From Flavobacteriaceae bacterium PS02293 (GTDB lineage Bacteria; Bacteroidota; Bacteroidia; Flavobacteriales; Weeksellaceae): a stretch of DNA of 64,000 nucleotides. The stretch covers positions 154,654 to 218,653 of the forward strand of contig JASCOV010000007.1 of NCBI GenBank assembly GCA_029960045.1, given 5' to 3'. A program made the translations under genes and the position numbers. Shown piece after piece: positions 24,839 through 32,693 of this stretch; within the stretch, counting starts at the first letter, position 1, and every line of letters starts with the position of its first letter. The notes beneath the pieces are model-generated. The model worked only from the letters and a program-made list of their open reading frames with translations, was not told where the DNA came from and searched no databases.

Positions 24839-26299
24839 ATGTCAAAAATAGTCATTTTGGGTGCAGGAATTGCCGGACATACCGCGGCGGCACATTTAAG
24901 AAGAAAACTAGGTAAAGAGCACGAAGTCCTGGTAGTTTCTCCGAACAGCAATTACCAGTGGGTTCCTTCCAATATTTGGGTGGGCGTGGGAAGAATGCAG
25001 TCTAAAGAGGTAATATTTCCGCTGGAGGCTTTGTACAGGAAAAAAGGTATAGGGTACAAACAGGCGAAAGCAATAAGTTTCTTTCCTGAAGGTGATAAGG
25101 AAGAAAATAAACCTTATATCCTTGCAGAATATGTAGCCGGAGAAAATAAGGGACTGCAGGAAAAGATCACGTATGATTATCTCATCAATGCAACGGGACC
25201 CAGACTGGCTTTTGACCAGACAGAGGGATTAAATCCAGGAGAAAACAATATGTATTCTGTTTGTACCTACGGACATGCGGAACACGCTGCTCAAGGATTG
25301 AAAGAGTTGGAAGACAAACTCAAAAAAACAGATAAAAAACTTAAAGTTCTCATCGGAACAGGACATGCTAAAGCCACTTGTCAAGGTGCAGCGTTTGAAT
25401 ATATTTTGAATGTCGAAAACGAACTCCGCAGAAAAGGATTGAGAGAAAAAGCAGAAATTACCTGGATTTCCAACGAATATGATCTTGGAGATTTTGGTAT
25501 GGACGGCATGCTGCTCGCTTACAAAGGAATGCGGATGAAATCTTCGGAAATGGTAGAAATGGTTTTTGAAGACCGCGGAATCAAATGGATCACCAAAGCA
25601 GGTGTTTATAAGGTGGAACCAGGTAAAGTACATTATGAGACCTTGGACGGAGAATATAAAACAGAAGACTACGATTTCGGAATGCTGATTCCGGCTTTTG
25701 CAGGTCATCCCTTCAAAGCTTTTGGTAAAAATGACGACGACATTACTTCAAAACTGTTTAAAGGTTTTATGATCGTAGATGCAGATTATAGAGAGAAACC
25801 TTATGAAGAATGGAAAGTACAGGACTGGCCGGAAACCTACCAAAACCCAAGCTTTCCGAATATTTTTGCTCCCGGAATTGCCTTTGCTCCACCACACGCC
25901 ATTTCAAAACCTCACATCAGCAAGAATGGAAATCCTATTTTTCCTGCACCGCCAAGAACTGGAATGCCTTCCGGAATTACTGCAAAACTGGCCGCAGATA
26001 ATATCATCGAATACATTAAGAGCGGTGAGAATCCCCATTTCCATAAAGGTTCTCTCGGAAATATGGGAGCAGCTTGTATTGCTTCGGCAGGTTTTGGCTT
26101 AACCAAAGGTTCGGCAGTAAGTATAACCACTTTTCCGATTGTCCCGGATTATATTAAATATCCAAAAACAGGGGGAAGAGATATTCATAAAACATTTGGA
26201 GAAATCGGATTGGCAGGACATTGGATAAAATATGCGCTTCACCTCGGATTTATCTGGAAAGCCAAAATGAAACCATTCTGGTGGCTGATCCCTGAGTAA
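24839..26299 (+). CDS. sqr: Sulfide:quinone reductase (FAD-dependent)
   Basis: 486 residues. An N-terminal dinucleotide-binding motif VILGAGIAGHTAA is followed by NSNYQWVPSNIW, typical of SQR. The three functional Cys of the family are present: Cys142 (SVCTYG), Cys181 (KATCQG) and Cys413 (AACIAS). A second FAD region lies around PNIFAPGIAFAP and the C-terminus is amphipathic for membrane attachment. It oxidises H2S to persulfide/polysulfide and passes electrons to menaquinone. It is the first gene of its unit, under the shared operator. Which SQR type it represents I cannot fix without an alignment. Confidence 0.92.
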   Translation: MSKIVILGAGIAGHTAAAHLRRKLGKEHEVLVVSPNSNYQWVPSNIWVGVGRMQSKEVIFPLEALYRKKGIGYKQAKAISFFPEGDKEENKPYILAEYVAGENKGLQEKITYDYLINATGPRLAFDQTEGLNPGENNMYSVCTYGHAEHAAQGLKELEDKLKKTDKKLKVLIGTGHAKATCQGAAFEYILNVENELRRKGLREKAEITWISNEYDLGDFGMDGMLLAYKGMRMKSSEMVEMVFEDRGIKWITKAGVYKVEPGKVHYETLDGEYKTEDYDFGMLIPAFAGHPFKAFGKNDDDITSKLFKGFMIVDADYREKPYEEWKVQDWPETYQNPSFPNIFAPGIAFAPPHAISKPHISKNGNPIFPAPPRTGMPSGITAKLAADNIIEYIKSGENPHFHKGSLGNMGAACIASAGFGLTKGSAVSITTFPIVPDYIKYPKTGGRDIHKTFGEIGLAGHWIKYALHLGFIWKAKMKPFWWLIPE

Positions 26300-26325
26300 T
26301 ATATTAATCATAAATATTTAAAATA

Positions 26326-26475
26326 ATGTCTGAAAGAATTTCTAAATACGAAAAATTTAAAATGCAGAATCCCTTCCTGCAATTTTTTAAATTCATTTTT
26401 CTGAATATCAAAATTATGAATGTGGTAGCCAAAGGACACGGCGGAACCAGAGATGAGGACTACATTAAAAAGTAA
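26326..26475 (+). CDS. 49-aa hypothetical protein after sqr
   Basis: From the ATG at 26326 to the TAA at 26475. The chain is basic at the start (SERISKYEKFKMQNP), has a short hydrophobic middle (FLQFFKFIFLNIKIMNVV) and a polar end with KGHGGTRDEDYIKK. It is 26 nt after sqr, in the same direction, with an AAAATA leader. I do not recognise the family. It may attach to the membrane beside SQR. Length and hydrophobic core make it unlikely to be chance alone, but this is not proof. Confidence 0.6.
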   Translation: MSERISKYEKFKMQNPFLQFFKFIFLNIKIMNVVAKGHGGTRDEDYIKK

Positions 26476-26517
26476 TTGATGTAAAGCTGTAAAAACCGGT
26501 ATATATTTTTACCGAAT

Positions 26518-26561
26518 GTAATTCATATCACAGACTTGGATGATTTATCCACGTAATTTTG
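26518..26561 (+). promoter_or_regulatory. Crp/Fnr-type operator and -7 element, tauE promoter
   Basis: GTAATTCATATCAC at 26518-26531, then 22 nt, then TAATTTTG at 26554-26561. The exporter start is 30 nt downstream. Confidence 0.78.
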
Positions 26562-26591
26562 TTGTATGAAATTATTTAAAATAAAAATAAA

Positions 26592-27398
26592 TTGCTGACA
26601 GAAGGTTTTTTTCTTGCTTTATTGGTAGGGGTTTCTCTGGGACTTGTAGGAAGCGGAGGATCTATACTTACCGTTCCCATAATGGTCTACATTTTGGGAA
26701 TTGATCCTGTTTTGGCAACAGGTTACTCTTTGTTCGTAGTAGGTTTAACTTCATTTTTCGGAGGGATCAGGAATTTTTTCAATCAAACCATAAAGTTCAA
26801 AGCTATTTTGCTGTTCGGAATTCCTTCCGTTATTACAGTTTATCTCAGCAGGGCTTTTTTAGTCCCTGTTATTCCGGAAATTATTTTGAAAGCAGGAGCT
26901 TTTCAACTTACAAAATCCGTTTTTTTGATGGTGCTTTTTGCAGTCGTGATGGTTGCTGCATCGGTATCAATGATACGTCCTTGCGAAAACTGCAAAACAA
27001 ATAATGGAAACCCCAAACCCGACTCCAATTATATAATGATGATTTTGATCGGGTCATTGGTAGGTGCCATTACAGGATTGGTAGGAGCGGGAGGTGGTTT
27101 TCTGATAATCCCAGCTCTTGTTTTTTTTGCAAAATTGCCTATAAAGTCGGCTATAGGAACATCGCTGTTTATTATCACAATCAATTCGGCCATTGGTTTT
27201 GCTGGCTTTTTCAACAGCGAGCACTCGGCGATAGATTGGAGTCTATTGATAAAGTTTACAGCAACAGCTGTTATCGGTATTTTCATCGGCATCTTTTTTT
27301 CCTCTAAAGTGTCTGGAGAAAAACTTAAAACCAGCTTTGGATGGTTTGTTTTGTTAATGGGAATTTATATTCTCGCAAAAGAATTGATTTTAAATTAA
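26592..27398 (+). CDS. TauE/SafE family sulfite/sulfur-anion exporter
   Basis: 268 residues from a TTG at 26592. The nearest ATG (26566) is out of frame, and the TTG-started chain begins correctly with the first helix. Two tandem halves each start with the TauE glycine motif (LVGSGGSILTVPIM, LVGAGGGFLIIPAL); about eight helices in total. A cytoplasmic loop between the halves carries Cys131 and Cys134 as C-E-N-C, unusual for a simple anion exporter. Members export sulfite, sulfoacetate or related anions. Position under the sulfur operator suggests removal of sulfite or thiosulfate produced by the dioxygenase/rhodanese. The methyltransferase gene starts 8 nt after its stop. Confidence 0.9.
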   Translation: MLTEGFFLALLVGVSLGLVGSGGSILTVPIMVYILGIDPVLATGYSLFVVGLTSFFGGIRNFFNQTIKFKAILLFGIPSVITVYLSRAFLVPVIPEIILKAGAFQLTKSVFLMVLFAVVMVAASVSMIRPCENCKTNNGNPKPDSNYIMMILIGSLVGAITGLVGAGGGFLIIPALVFFAKLPIKSAIGTSLFIITINSAIGFAGFFNSEHSAIDWSLLIKFTATAVIGIFIGIFFSSKVSGEKLKTSFGWFVLLMGIYILAKELILN

Positions 27399-27406
27399 AA
27401 GAAAAT

Positions 27407-28024
27407 ATGTCGCAGAAAGATTTTTGGAACGAGCGTTACAGTAGGAAAGAATTCATTTACGGAATTGATCCCAATGAATATCTGAAAGAAAAACTACAGG
27501 ATATCAAACCTGGAAAAATCCTTTTCGCCGCAGAAGGAGAGGGTAGGAATGCAGTTTATGCAGCGAAAATGGGATGGAAGCCGGATGCGTTTGACCAGAG
27601 TGAAGCAGGAAAGGAGAAAGCAATTTCACTTGCGGAAGAAAACCAAACTGACATTTCATATATCATTTCTGATGCAGAAGATATAGAATATCCCGACAAT
27701 ACTTTTGATGCTTTGGTTCTTATTTATGCCCATTTTAAGGGAGATAGGAGAAGGGAATTTCATCAGAAGCTGGCGGGATTTCTAAAGCCTGGCGGTTTTC
27801 TGATCATCGAAGGCTTTTCCAAATTTCAGGAAGAATATCAGAAAAAATATCCACGATCCGGAGGTCCACGGAATCCCGAAATGCTCTATGATCTTGCAGA
27901 GTTAAAAAAGGATTTTGAAAACTTTGAGATGAAAGAATCTACCATGACAACTATCACGCTCAACGAAGGAGATTACCATAAAGGTCAAGCTTCTGTGGTA
28001 AGGATTTTTGCCGTTAAAAAGTAA
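27407..28024 (+). CDS. Class I SAM-dependent methyltransferase
   Basis: 205 residues from the ATG at 27407; an upstream frame opening at 27341 lies inside tauE and is rejected. The N-terminus (DFWNERYSRKEFIYG) and motif I region (ILFAAEGEGRNAVYAA) with the later DAFDQSEAG and LVLIYAHF resemble TehB/thiol-type methyltransferases. A thiol or sulfide acceptor is possible given the operon, but nothing in the sequence fixes it. The gene is 8 nt after tauE and ends before the next operator. Confidence 0.88.
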   Translation: MSQKDFWNERYSRKEFIYGIDPNEYLKEKLQDIKPGKILFAAEGEGRNAVYAAKMGWKPDAFDQSEAGKEKAISLAEENQTDISYIISDAEDIEYPDNTFDALVLIYAHFKGDRRREFHQKLAGFLKPGGFLIIEGFSKFQEEYQKKYPRSGGPRNPEMLYDLAELKKDFENFEMKESTMTTITLNEGDYHKGQASVVRIFAVKK

Positions 28025-28034
28025 TTTGCCTTGT

Positions 28035-28078
28035 GTAATCAAGGTTACTGAAAAAGGTTAAAATAAAGGGTAATTTTG
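28035..28078 (+). promoter_or_regulatory. Crp/Fnr-type operator and -7 element, persulfide dioxygenase promoter
   Basis: GTAATCAAGGTTAC at 28035-28048, then 22 nt, then TAATTTTG at 28071-28078. The ATG is at 28107. Confidence 0.78.
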
Positions 28079-28106
28079 TATATATAAATACTAAAAAAGT
28101 AAAATT

Positions 28107-29504
28107 ATGTTTTTTCAACACATTTACGATAAAAGTTTGGCACAGAGTAGTTATCTTATCGGTTGTCAGGCTAAAGGAGAGGCAATTGTGATTGATGCCA
28201 AAAGGGATATTGATACCTATCTTGCGATTGCCAAAGAGAACAATCTTAAGATTACACATATTACCGAGACACATATTCACGCAGACTTTCTGTCGGGTTC
28301 ACACGAACTTGCGGCAGCTACAGGCGCAGAATTGTACCTTTCTGATGAAGGAGGAAACGATTGGCAATATGAATTTCCACATATTGGTTTGAAGAATGGA
28401 AATACGATAAACATTGGAAATCTTTCACTAAAAGTCATTCACACACCCGGGCATACACCGGAAAGTATTAGTTTTCTTCTGACCGATCATCCTGCGACGG
28501 ATGAACCAGTAATGATTTTCACAGGAGATTTCGTTTTCGTAGGCGACATTGGTAGACCAGATCTGCTGGAAAAAGCTGCCGGAATTATCGGAACTCAGGA
28601 AAAAGGAGCTAAAGAGATGTACCATTCTGTGATGGATTTCAGAAAATTGCCTGAATTTATTCAGGTTTGGCCAGGACACGGAGCAGGTTCTGCTTGTGGA
28701 AAATCTTTGGGTGCGGTACCAAGTTCTACCGTCGGTTACGAGAAGATCCGCAACTGGGCATTTCAGTATGAAGATAACGAAGAAGGTTTTGTCGACTATT
28801 TATTGGAAGGTCAGCCCGAACCACCGAAATATTTTGCAATGATGAAGAAGCTTAATAAAGTGGAAAGACCTTTGTTACCAGAAGTTCCAAAGCAGAAGAA
28901 ACTTTCCAAGAAGGAATTTTTGAATGCTTACCATGACGGAGTAAAAATAATTGATACCCGAAATAAAATCGATTTTGCCAAAGGTTTTATTCCCGCAAGT
29001 ATCAATATTCAAGATAATAATTCCTTTTCTACGTGGATGGGATGGTTGATCGATTATTCAGAACCCTTCATTTTGGTTGCTCAGGAAAATCAAATGGAAG
29101 ATCTTATCCGAAAGCTGATGAGAATCGGAATGGATCAGATGATGGGCTACATTGATGATATCGATCATTTGGAATTAGAACTTCAAAAGGCTGATGTGAT
29201 TGATATTAAAGAATTCAAATCATATTTGAATAAAGATCATATACAGATTGTAGATGTGCGAGGCAAAACAGAATTTGACGAAGGTCATATTGAGGGAGCC
29301 GAAAATATTTTTGTAGGTACGCTTCCTGACAATCTTTACAAAATGAGTAAGGATAAGCCAGTCGTTATACACTGCCAGAGCGGTGATAGAGCTACAATTG
29401 CTTATTCTATTCTCAGAAAGAATGGTTTTACCAATGTTAAAAATTATGCAGGAGGAATGAAAGAATGGAAAGAAATGGAAAATCCTGTTAATAAAAATGT
29501 TTAA
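28107..29504 (+). CDS. Persulfide dioxygenase-rhodanese (MBL fold plus two rhodanese domains)
   Basis: 465 residues. Residues 1-250 are an ETHE1-type metallo-beta-lactamase domain: TH56-IH58-AD60-F, then VIHTPGHTPES and FTGDFVFVGDIGRPDL supply the iron ligands. The usual sixth position His is Phe61. Residues about 265-350 form a rhodanese-like domain with no Cys (FILVAQEN at the active-loop position). A second one (about 365-460) has Cys423 in HCQSGDR and should be active. The enzyme should oxidise persulfide to sulfite and transfer sulfane sulfur to make thiosulfate, the step after SQR. It opens the last operator-controlled unit of the island. Confidence 0.9.
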   Translation: MFFQHIYDKSLAQSSYLIGCQAKGEAIVIDAKRDIDTYLAIAKENNLKITHITETHIHADFLSGSHELAAATGAELYLSDEGGNDWQYEFPHIGLKNGNTINIGNLSLKVIHTPGHTPESISFLLTDHPATDEPVMIFTGDFVFVGDIGRPDLLEKAAGIIGTQEKGAKEMYHSVMDFRKLPEFIQVWPGHGAGSACGKSLGAVPSSTVGYEKIRNWAFQYEDNEEGFVDYLLEGQPEPPKYFAMMKKLNKVERPLLPEVPKQKKLSKKEFLNAYHDGVKIIDTRNKIDFAKGFIPASINIQDNNSFSTWMGWLIDYSEPFILVAQENQMEDLIRKLMRIGMDQMMGYIDDIDHLELELQKADVIDIKEFKSYLNKDHIQIVDVRGKTEFDEGHIEGAENIFVGTLPDNLYKMSKDKPVVIHCQSGDRATIAYSILRKNGFTNVKNYAGGMKEWKEMENPVNKNV

Positions 29505-29505
29505 A

Positions 29506-29742
29506 ATGATACAGAATATATTTAAAAACTGGAACTTTGTGCGAATACTACGCCTGGCAATGGGAATATTCCTGGTAGTAGAAGCCGTGAAATCAGGAAT
29601 GTGGCTGTTGGTCTTCGTTGGAGTAGTTTTTATTGCGATGCCTTTATTGAATATCGGCTGTTGTGCTACAGGAGACTGTTCTGTCCCGACAAGAAAGTCA
29701 AAAAATAATAGGGATGAGGTCCAATATGAAGAAATCAAATAA
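29506..29742 (+). CDS. DUF2892-like small membrane protein
   Basis: 78 residues from the ATG at 29506; another ATG 9 bases upstream overlaps the dioxygenase stop. Two membrane stretches (ILRLAMGIFLVVEAV and WLLVFVGVVFIAMPLL) are followed by a Cys-rich segment (NIGCCATGDCS) and a charged tail. It resembles the DUF2892/YgaP membrane domain found with rhodaneses. The Cys trio could accept sulfur, which is speculation. It sits between the dioxygenase and a thioredoxin, with a 13-nt gap to the latter. Confidence 0.82.
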   Translation: MIQNIFKNWNFVRILRLAMGIFLVVEAVKSGMWLLVFVGVVFIAMPLLNIGCCATGDCSVPTRKSKNNRDEVQYEEIK

Positions 29743-29754
29743 AATCCGAAAAAA

Positions 29755-30051
29755 ATGAATAAATTTCAAGAACTTATCAATCAGGATAAGCCTGTTTTGG
29801 TCGACTTTTTTGCAGAATGGTGTGGTCCGTGTAAAATGCAGGCTCCTATTCTTCAGGATCTAAAAAAGAAAATAGGAGACTCGGCCAATATCGTCAAAAT
29901 TGATATTGATAAAAATCAGGCTGTTGCAGCTCAGTTCGGAATCCGTAGTGTTCCTACCCTGATGATTTTTAAAGCAGGTGAAGTTAAATGGAAACAGTCC
30001 GGTGTCTTTCAGGCAGATGAATTGGAGAGATTAATAAAGCAAAATAGCTAA
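29755..30051 (+). CDS. trxA: Thioredoxin
   Basis: 98 residues, one thioredoxin fold, no signal peptide. The active site is Cys23-Gly-Pro-Cys26 (EWCGPCKM) and the cis-Pro lies in RSVPTLM. Cytosolic disulfide/persulfide reductase. It lies between the DUF2892 protein and a rhodanese-thioredoxin lipoprotein, so it probably reduces persulfidated partners of this pathway rather than serving as the main housekeeping thioredoxin; the latter point is inference. Confidence 0.95.
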   Translation: MNKFQELINQDKPVLVDFFAEWCGPCKMQAPILQDLKKKIGDSANIVKIDIDKNQAVAAQFGIRSVPTLMIFKAGEVKWKQSGVFQADELERLIKQNS

Positions 30052-30052
30052 A

Positions 30053-30757
30053 ATGTATAAAAACCTAATTGTTGCATTTTTTCTCATCATACTCACAGGA
30101 TGTGGAAAAGCACAAAACAATAAAAACGGAAGTAGTCTTCCCGCAGCAGAATTTTCTCAAAAATTAGATCAGACCAAAGATGCACAATTGGTCGATGTGA
30201 GAACTTCGGGAGAATTCCGTAACGGACATCTTAAAAATGCAATGAACATTGACTGGACTGCCGGAGATTTTGCTGAAAAAGCAAAAGCTTTAGATAAAGA
30301 TAAACCTGTATTCGTGTACTGTATGAGCGGACCGAGAAGTTCTGCTGCCGCTGAGAAACTCACAGAGATGGGCTTTAAAAATGTCTATGAAATGCAGGGT
30401 GGAATGATGAAATGGAGAAATGCCAGTCTTCCGGAAATCAAAGCATCCACTTTCGCAGGAATGAGTCTTGCTCAGTACAATGAAATGCTGAAAAGTGATA
30501 TACCTATTCTGGTTGATTTCTATGCAGAATGGTGCGCGCCGTGCAAAAAAATGGAACCATATTTAAAAAAAATGGCTTCGGAAATGCCTGATAAGGTGAA
30601 AATTGTAAGAATCAATGCCGACGAAAATACAGAACTTTGCAAAGAACTGAATGTTTCTGCACTCCCGGTTTTGAAACTATACAAAAATGACAAGGTAGCC
30701 TGGGAAAACCTTGGTTTTGTAACGGAAGAGGAAGTTAAAAAACAAATTTCCAAATAA
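30053..30757 (+). CDS. Rhodanese-thioredoxin fusion lipoprotein
   Basis: 234 residues. A lipoprotein signal ends at Cys17 (ILTGC). Residues about 30-130 are a rhodanese domain with Cys90 (VYCMSGPRSS). Residues about 145-234 are a thioredoxin domain with Cys161-Ala-Pro-Cys164 (EWCAPCKK) and cis-Pro in VSALPVL. The protein would sit in the periplasm, tethered to a membrane, and could accept sulfane sulfur on the rhodanese and reduce it on the neighbouring thioredoxin domain. It starts 1 nt after trxA and is the last gene of the sulfur unit. Confidence 0.92.
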   Translation: MYKNLIVAFFLIILTGCGKAQNNKNGSSLPAAEFSQKLDQTKDAQLVDVRTSGEFRNGHLKNAMNIDWTAGDFAEKAKALDKDKPVFVYCMSGPRSSAAAEKLTEMGFKNVYEMQGGMMKWRNASLPEIKASTFAGMSLAQYNEMLKSDIPILVDFYAEWCAPCKKMEPYLKKMASEMPDKVKIVRINADENTELCKELNVSALPVLKLYKNDKVAWENLGFVTEEEVKKQISK

Positions 30758-30807
30758 AACTATTCTATAAAGTCTGTTAATATTTTTGACCTCATTATTT
30801 AAACATT

Positions 30808-30815
30808 TACATTTG
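30808..30815 (+). promoter_or_regulatory. TAnnTTTG -7 element before the 30854 gene
   Basis: TACATTTG. It gives a short leader to the ATG at 30854, which is part of the reason for choosing that start over 30821. No GTRAY-N4-RTYAC site lies 22 nt upstream. Confidence 0.5.
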
Positions 30816-30853
30816 CAAGAATGACTAATCAGAAATTAAATACAAATCATACA

Positions 30854-31219
30854 ATGAGAAGCATCATCGGAATGTTTTTCATTGTATGCATTTTAATTTC
30901 TTCGTGTGCCGTAAAATACGGTATCAAAAATCTGTTCAACGTACCGCCCACTTCCACAAGTCATTCTTCAGTTCCAAAAGACAAATTTACGGTCACAACT
31001 TCTGCTTCGCAATGTAATTTCTGTAAGGAAAAAGAAATGACGGCGAAAAACGATACTCAGTTTTCCGTATCCGATTTTCAAGAGCTTGCTGCATTTACAT
31101 TTATTCTTTTTGCAGGTGCTTTTCTTTCTGTAAATATTCCGAAACATCCTTTTTACAGCTCTTCTAAAATAGGGAATGCTGTTCCCATCTTTATACAATA
31201 CCGCAAACTTATCATTTGA
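30854..31219 (+). CDS. Small putative lipoprotein ahead of the second plus-strand RND operon
   Basis: 121 residues from the ATG at 30854; a start at 30821 would add 11 polar residues before the signal. The signal ends at a lipobox (ILISSC). The middle has a Cys pair (CNFCKEKE), then a second hydrophobic stretch (AAFTFILFAGAFLSV). I do not recognise a family. Location before a TolC/RND/adaptor operon and the CxxC resemble small metal-related envelope proteins, like the gene at 5025 beside the other metal pump. Function is unknown. Confidence 0.65.
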   Translation: MRSIIGMFFIVCILISSCAVKYGIKNLFNVPPTSTSHSSVPKDKFTVTTSASQCNFCKEKEMTAKNDTQFSVSDFQELAAFTFILFAGAFLSVNIPKHPFYSSSKIGNAVPIFIQYRKLII

Positions 31220-31316
31220 TTTAAAATTAATTCAATCTGTTAACAATAGCAGATGTAATGATTTTATTTTTTTAATCCTTACCGGAATTTTTCGGTAGCT
31301 ATTAATTTCTCAAAAA

Positions 31317-32684
31317 ATGATAAGAAAAAGTCTATCAGTCCTATTCTTTGGACTGATCACACAACAGTCTGTCCTTTTTGCCCAGCAAGAATCACTCTTG
31401 GATAAAATATGGACAGAAACACAAAAAAACTATTCAGGGATCCGTGCAGCTGAGTCTGCAATAGAATCTTCAGAATATAATGAAGAGACGTTGAAATCCA
31501 AGGCATTACCACAGGTAAAGCTTCAATATCAAAATACCTACGGCACATTAGAAGGAAGCAGTGGTGGTTTTTTCCCACAGTCCGGTTTTTTTAATGTTTC
31601 CGGAAACAGGAATTCAGGCTCCTCTTTATCCTCAAACAATTTCGGTTCGGCTATCGCGGAGTACGAGGTCTATAACTTCGGGCGTCAGAAATCCGAGGAA
31701 AAATCAGCAAATGAGTTCACACAAAAACTCAGGACAGATAAAGAATCCTATCTGCTGAGGCTCAAAAGACTGCTCTCACAACGTTATCTTGACTATGTCT
31801 TTAATGGAGCAAAGCTCAGATGGGCAAAGAAAAACTCAACAAGGCTCGAAGAAATCCACAGTTCAAGCAAAGCACTTTCCCGTGCCGGTCTCAAACCAGA
31901 AGCAGATTCTGTTCTTACCTATTCATCATACGTTCAGGCGTTGGCAATAGAAGATAATTGGTTTGGAAAGCAGAAGGCATCCGCAGAAAAACTTAAGGAA
32001 TTTTATAGTGATAATTTTAAAGTAGAGGATTACCAGGTCAGTCATTTTCTTGATCCTGAAAAAAATTCTTTTCATAATGAGAAAGTTAATCCATCACATC
32101 CTTTTTTAAAGTCCATTCATCAGGAGTCCGAATACTACCAGACCAAAGCGGAAACAGAGAGAAGATCATCACTTCCGTCGATTAGGATTTTGGGAGGTTA
32201 TGCTTACAGAGGTTCAGGAGCCGATTCGTATGGCAATGTCTCAGGGAAATGGACCGATGGTTTCTCCAATTCTGCCAACAATGCTCTGGTTGGACTTGGA
32301 TTGACGTGGAATATCAGCAGTCTTCATACGAACAGGCAAAAAGCGAATATGCTGTCAAAAGAAGCGGAACGTATGGGTTATCTCGAAAACCAGTATCAGC
32401 TTTCAATGCAGACTGAGATTAAAGCCCTTGAAAACAGGATTGTAGAACAGCAAAAACAGCTTAAGAAAGAAAGTGCTTCTGTGAAAGGCGCATCAGATGC
32501 CTACGAAATGTATGTAGCAAGATACAAGAGTGGGCTTATTACCCTCACTGAACTGTTACAGGTCCGTCAGATTCTTGAGAATGCAGAAAAAAGTCAGATC
32601 GATGCCGCAAAAGAATTCTGGGAGCAGGTCATAGCAAAGGCTGAACTCACCGGCGATTTTGATTATTTATTTACCCAACTTTAA
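31317..32684 (+). CDS. TolC family outer membrane efflux protein
   Basis: 455 residues, signal peptide to about residue 22 (LFAQQ). Two halves of amphipathic helices (KSNEFTQKLRTDKES-like stretches, KALENRIVEQQKQLKKES) alternate with strand segments (QVKLQYQNTYG, SIRILGGYAYRG). The terminal part around SGLITLTELLQVRQILE is typical of OEP domains. It opens a tandem tolC-RND-adaptor-thioredoxin operon, with 9 nt to the pump gene. Confidence 0.9.
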   Translation: MIRKSLSVLFFGLITQQSVLFAQQESLLDKIWTETQKNYSGIRAAESAIESSEYNEETLKSKALPQVKLQYQNTYGTLEGSSGGFFPQSGFFNVSGNRNSGSSLSSNNFGSAIAEYEVYNFGRQKSEEKSANEFTQKLRTDKESYLLRLKRLLSQRYLDYVFNGAKLRWAKKNSTRLEEIHSSSKALSRAGLKPEADSVLTYSSYVQALAIEDNWFGKQKASAEKLKEFYSDNFKVEDYQVSHFLDPEKNSFHNEKVNPSHPFLKSIHQESEYYQTKAETERRSSLPSIRILGGYAYRGSGADSYGNVSGKWTDGFSNSANNALVGLGLTWNISSLHTNRQKANMLSKEAERMGYLENQYQLSMQTEIKALENRIVEQQKQLKKESASVKGASDAYEMYVARYKSGLITLTELLQVRQILENAEKSQIDAAKEFWEQVIAKAELTGDFDYLFTQL

Positions 32685-32693
32685 AATTTTAGA

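Noticed and set aside
27341..27406. Upstream extension of the methyltransferase into tauE
   Set aside because: The added 22 residues lie within the exporter gene and do not resemble a methyltransferase N-terminus; the ATG at 27407 starts the known fold.
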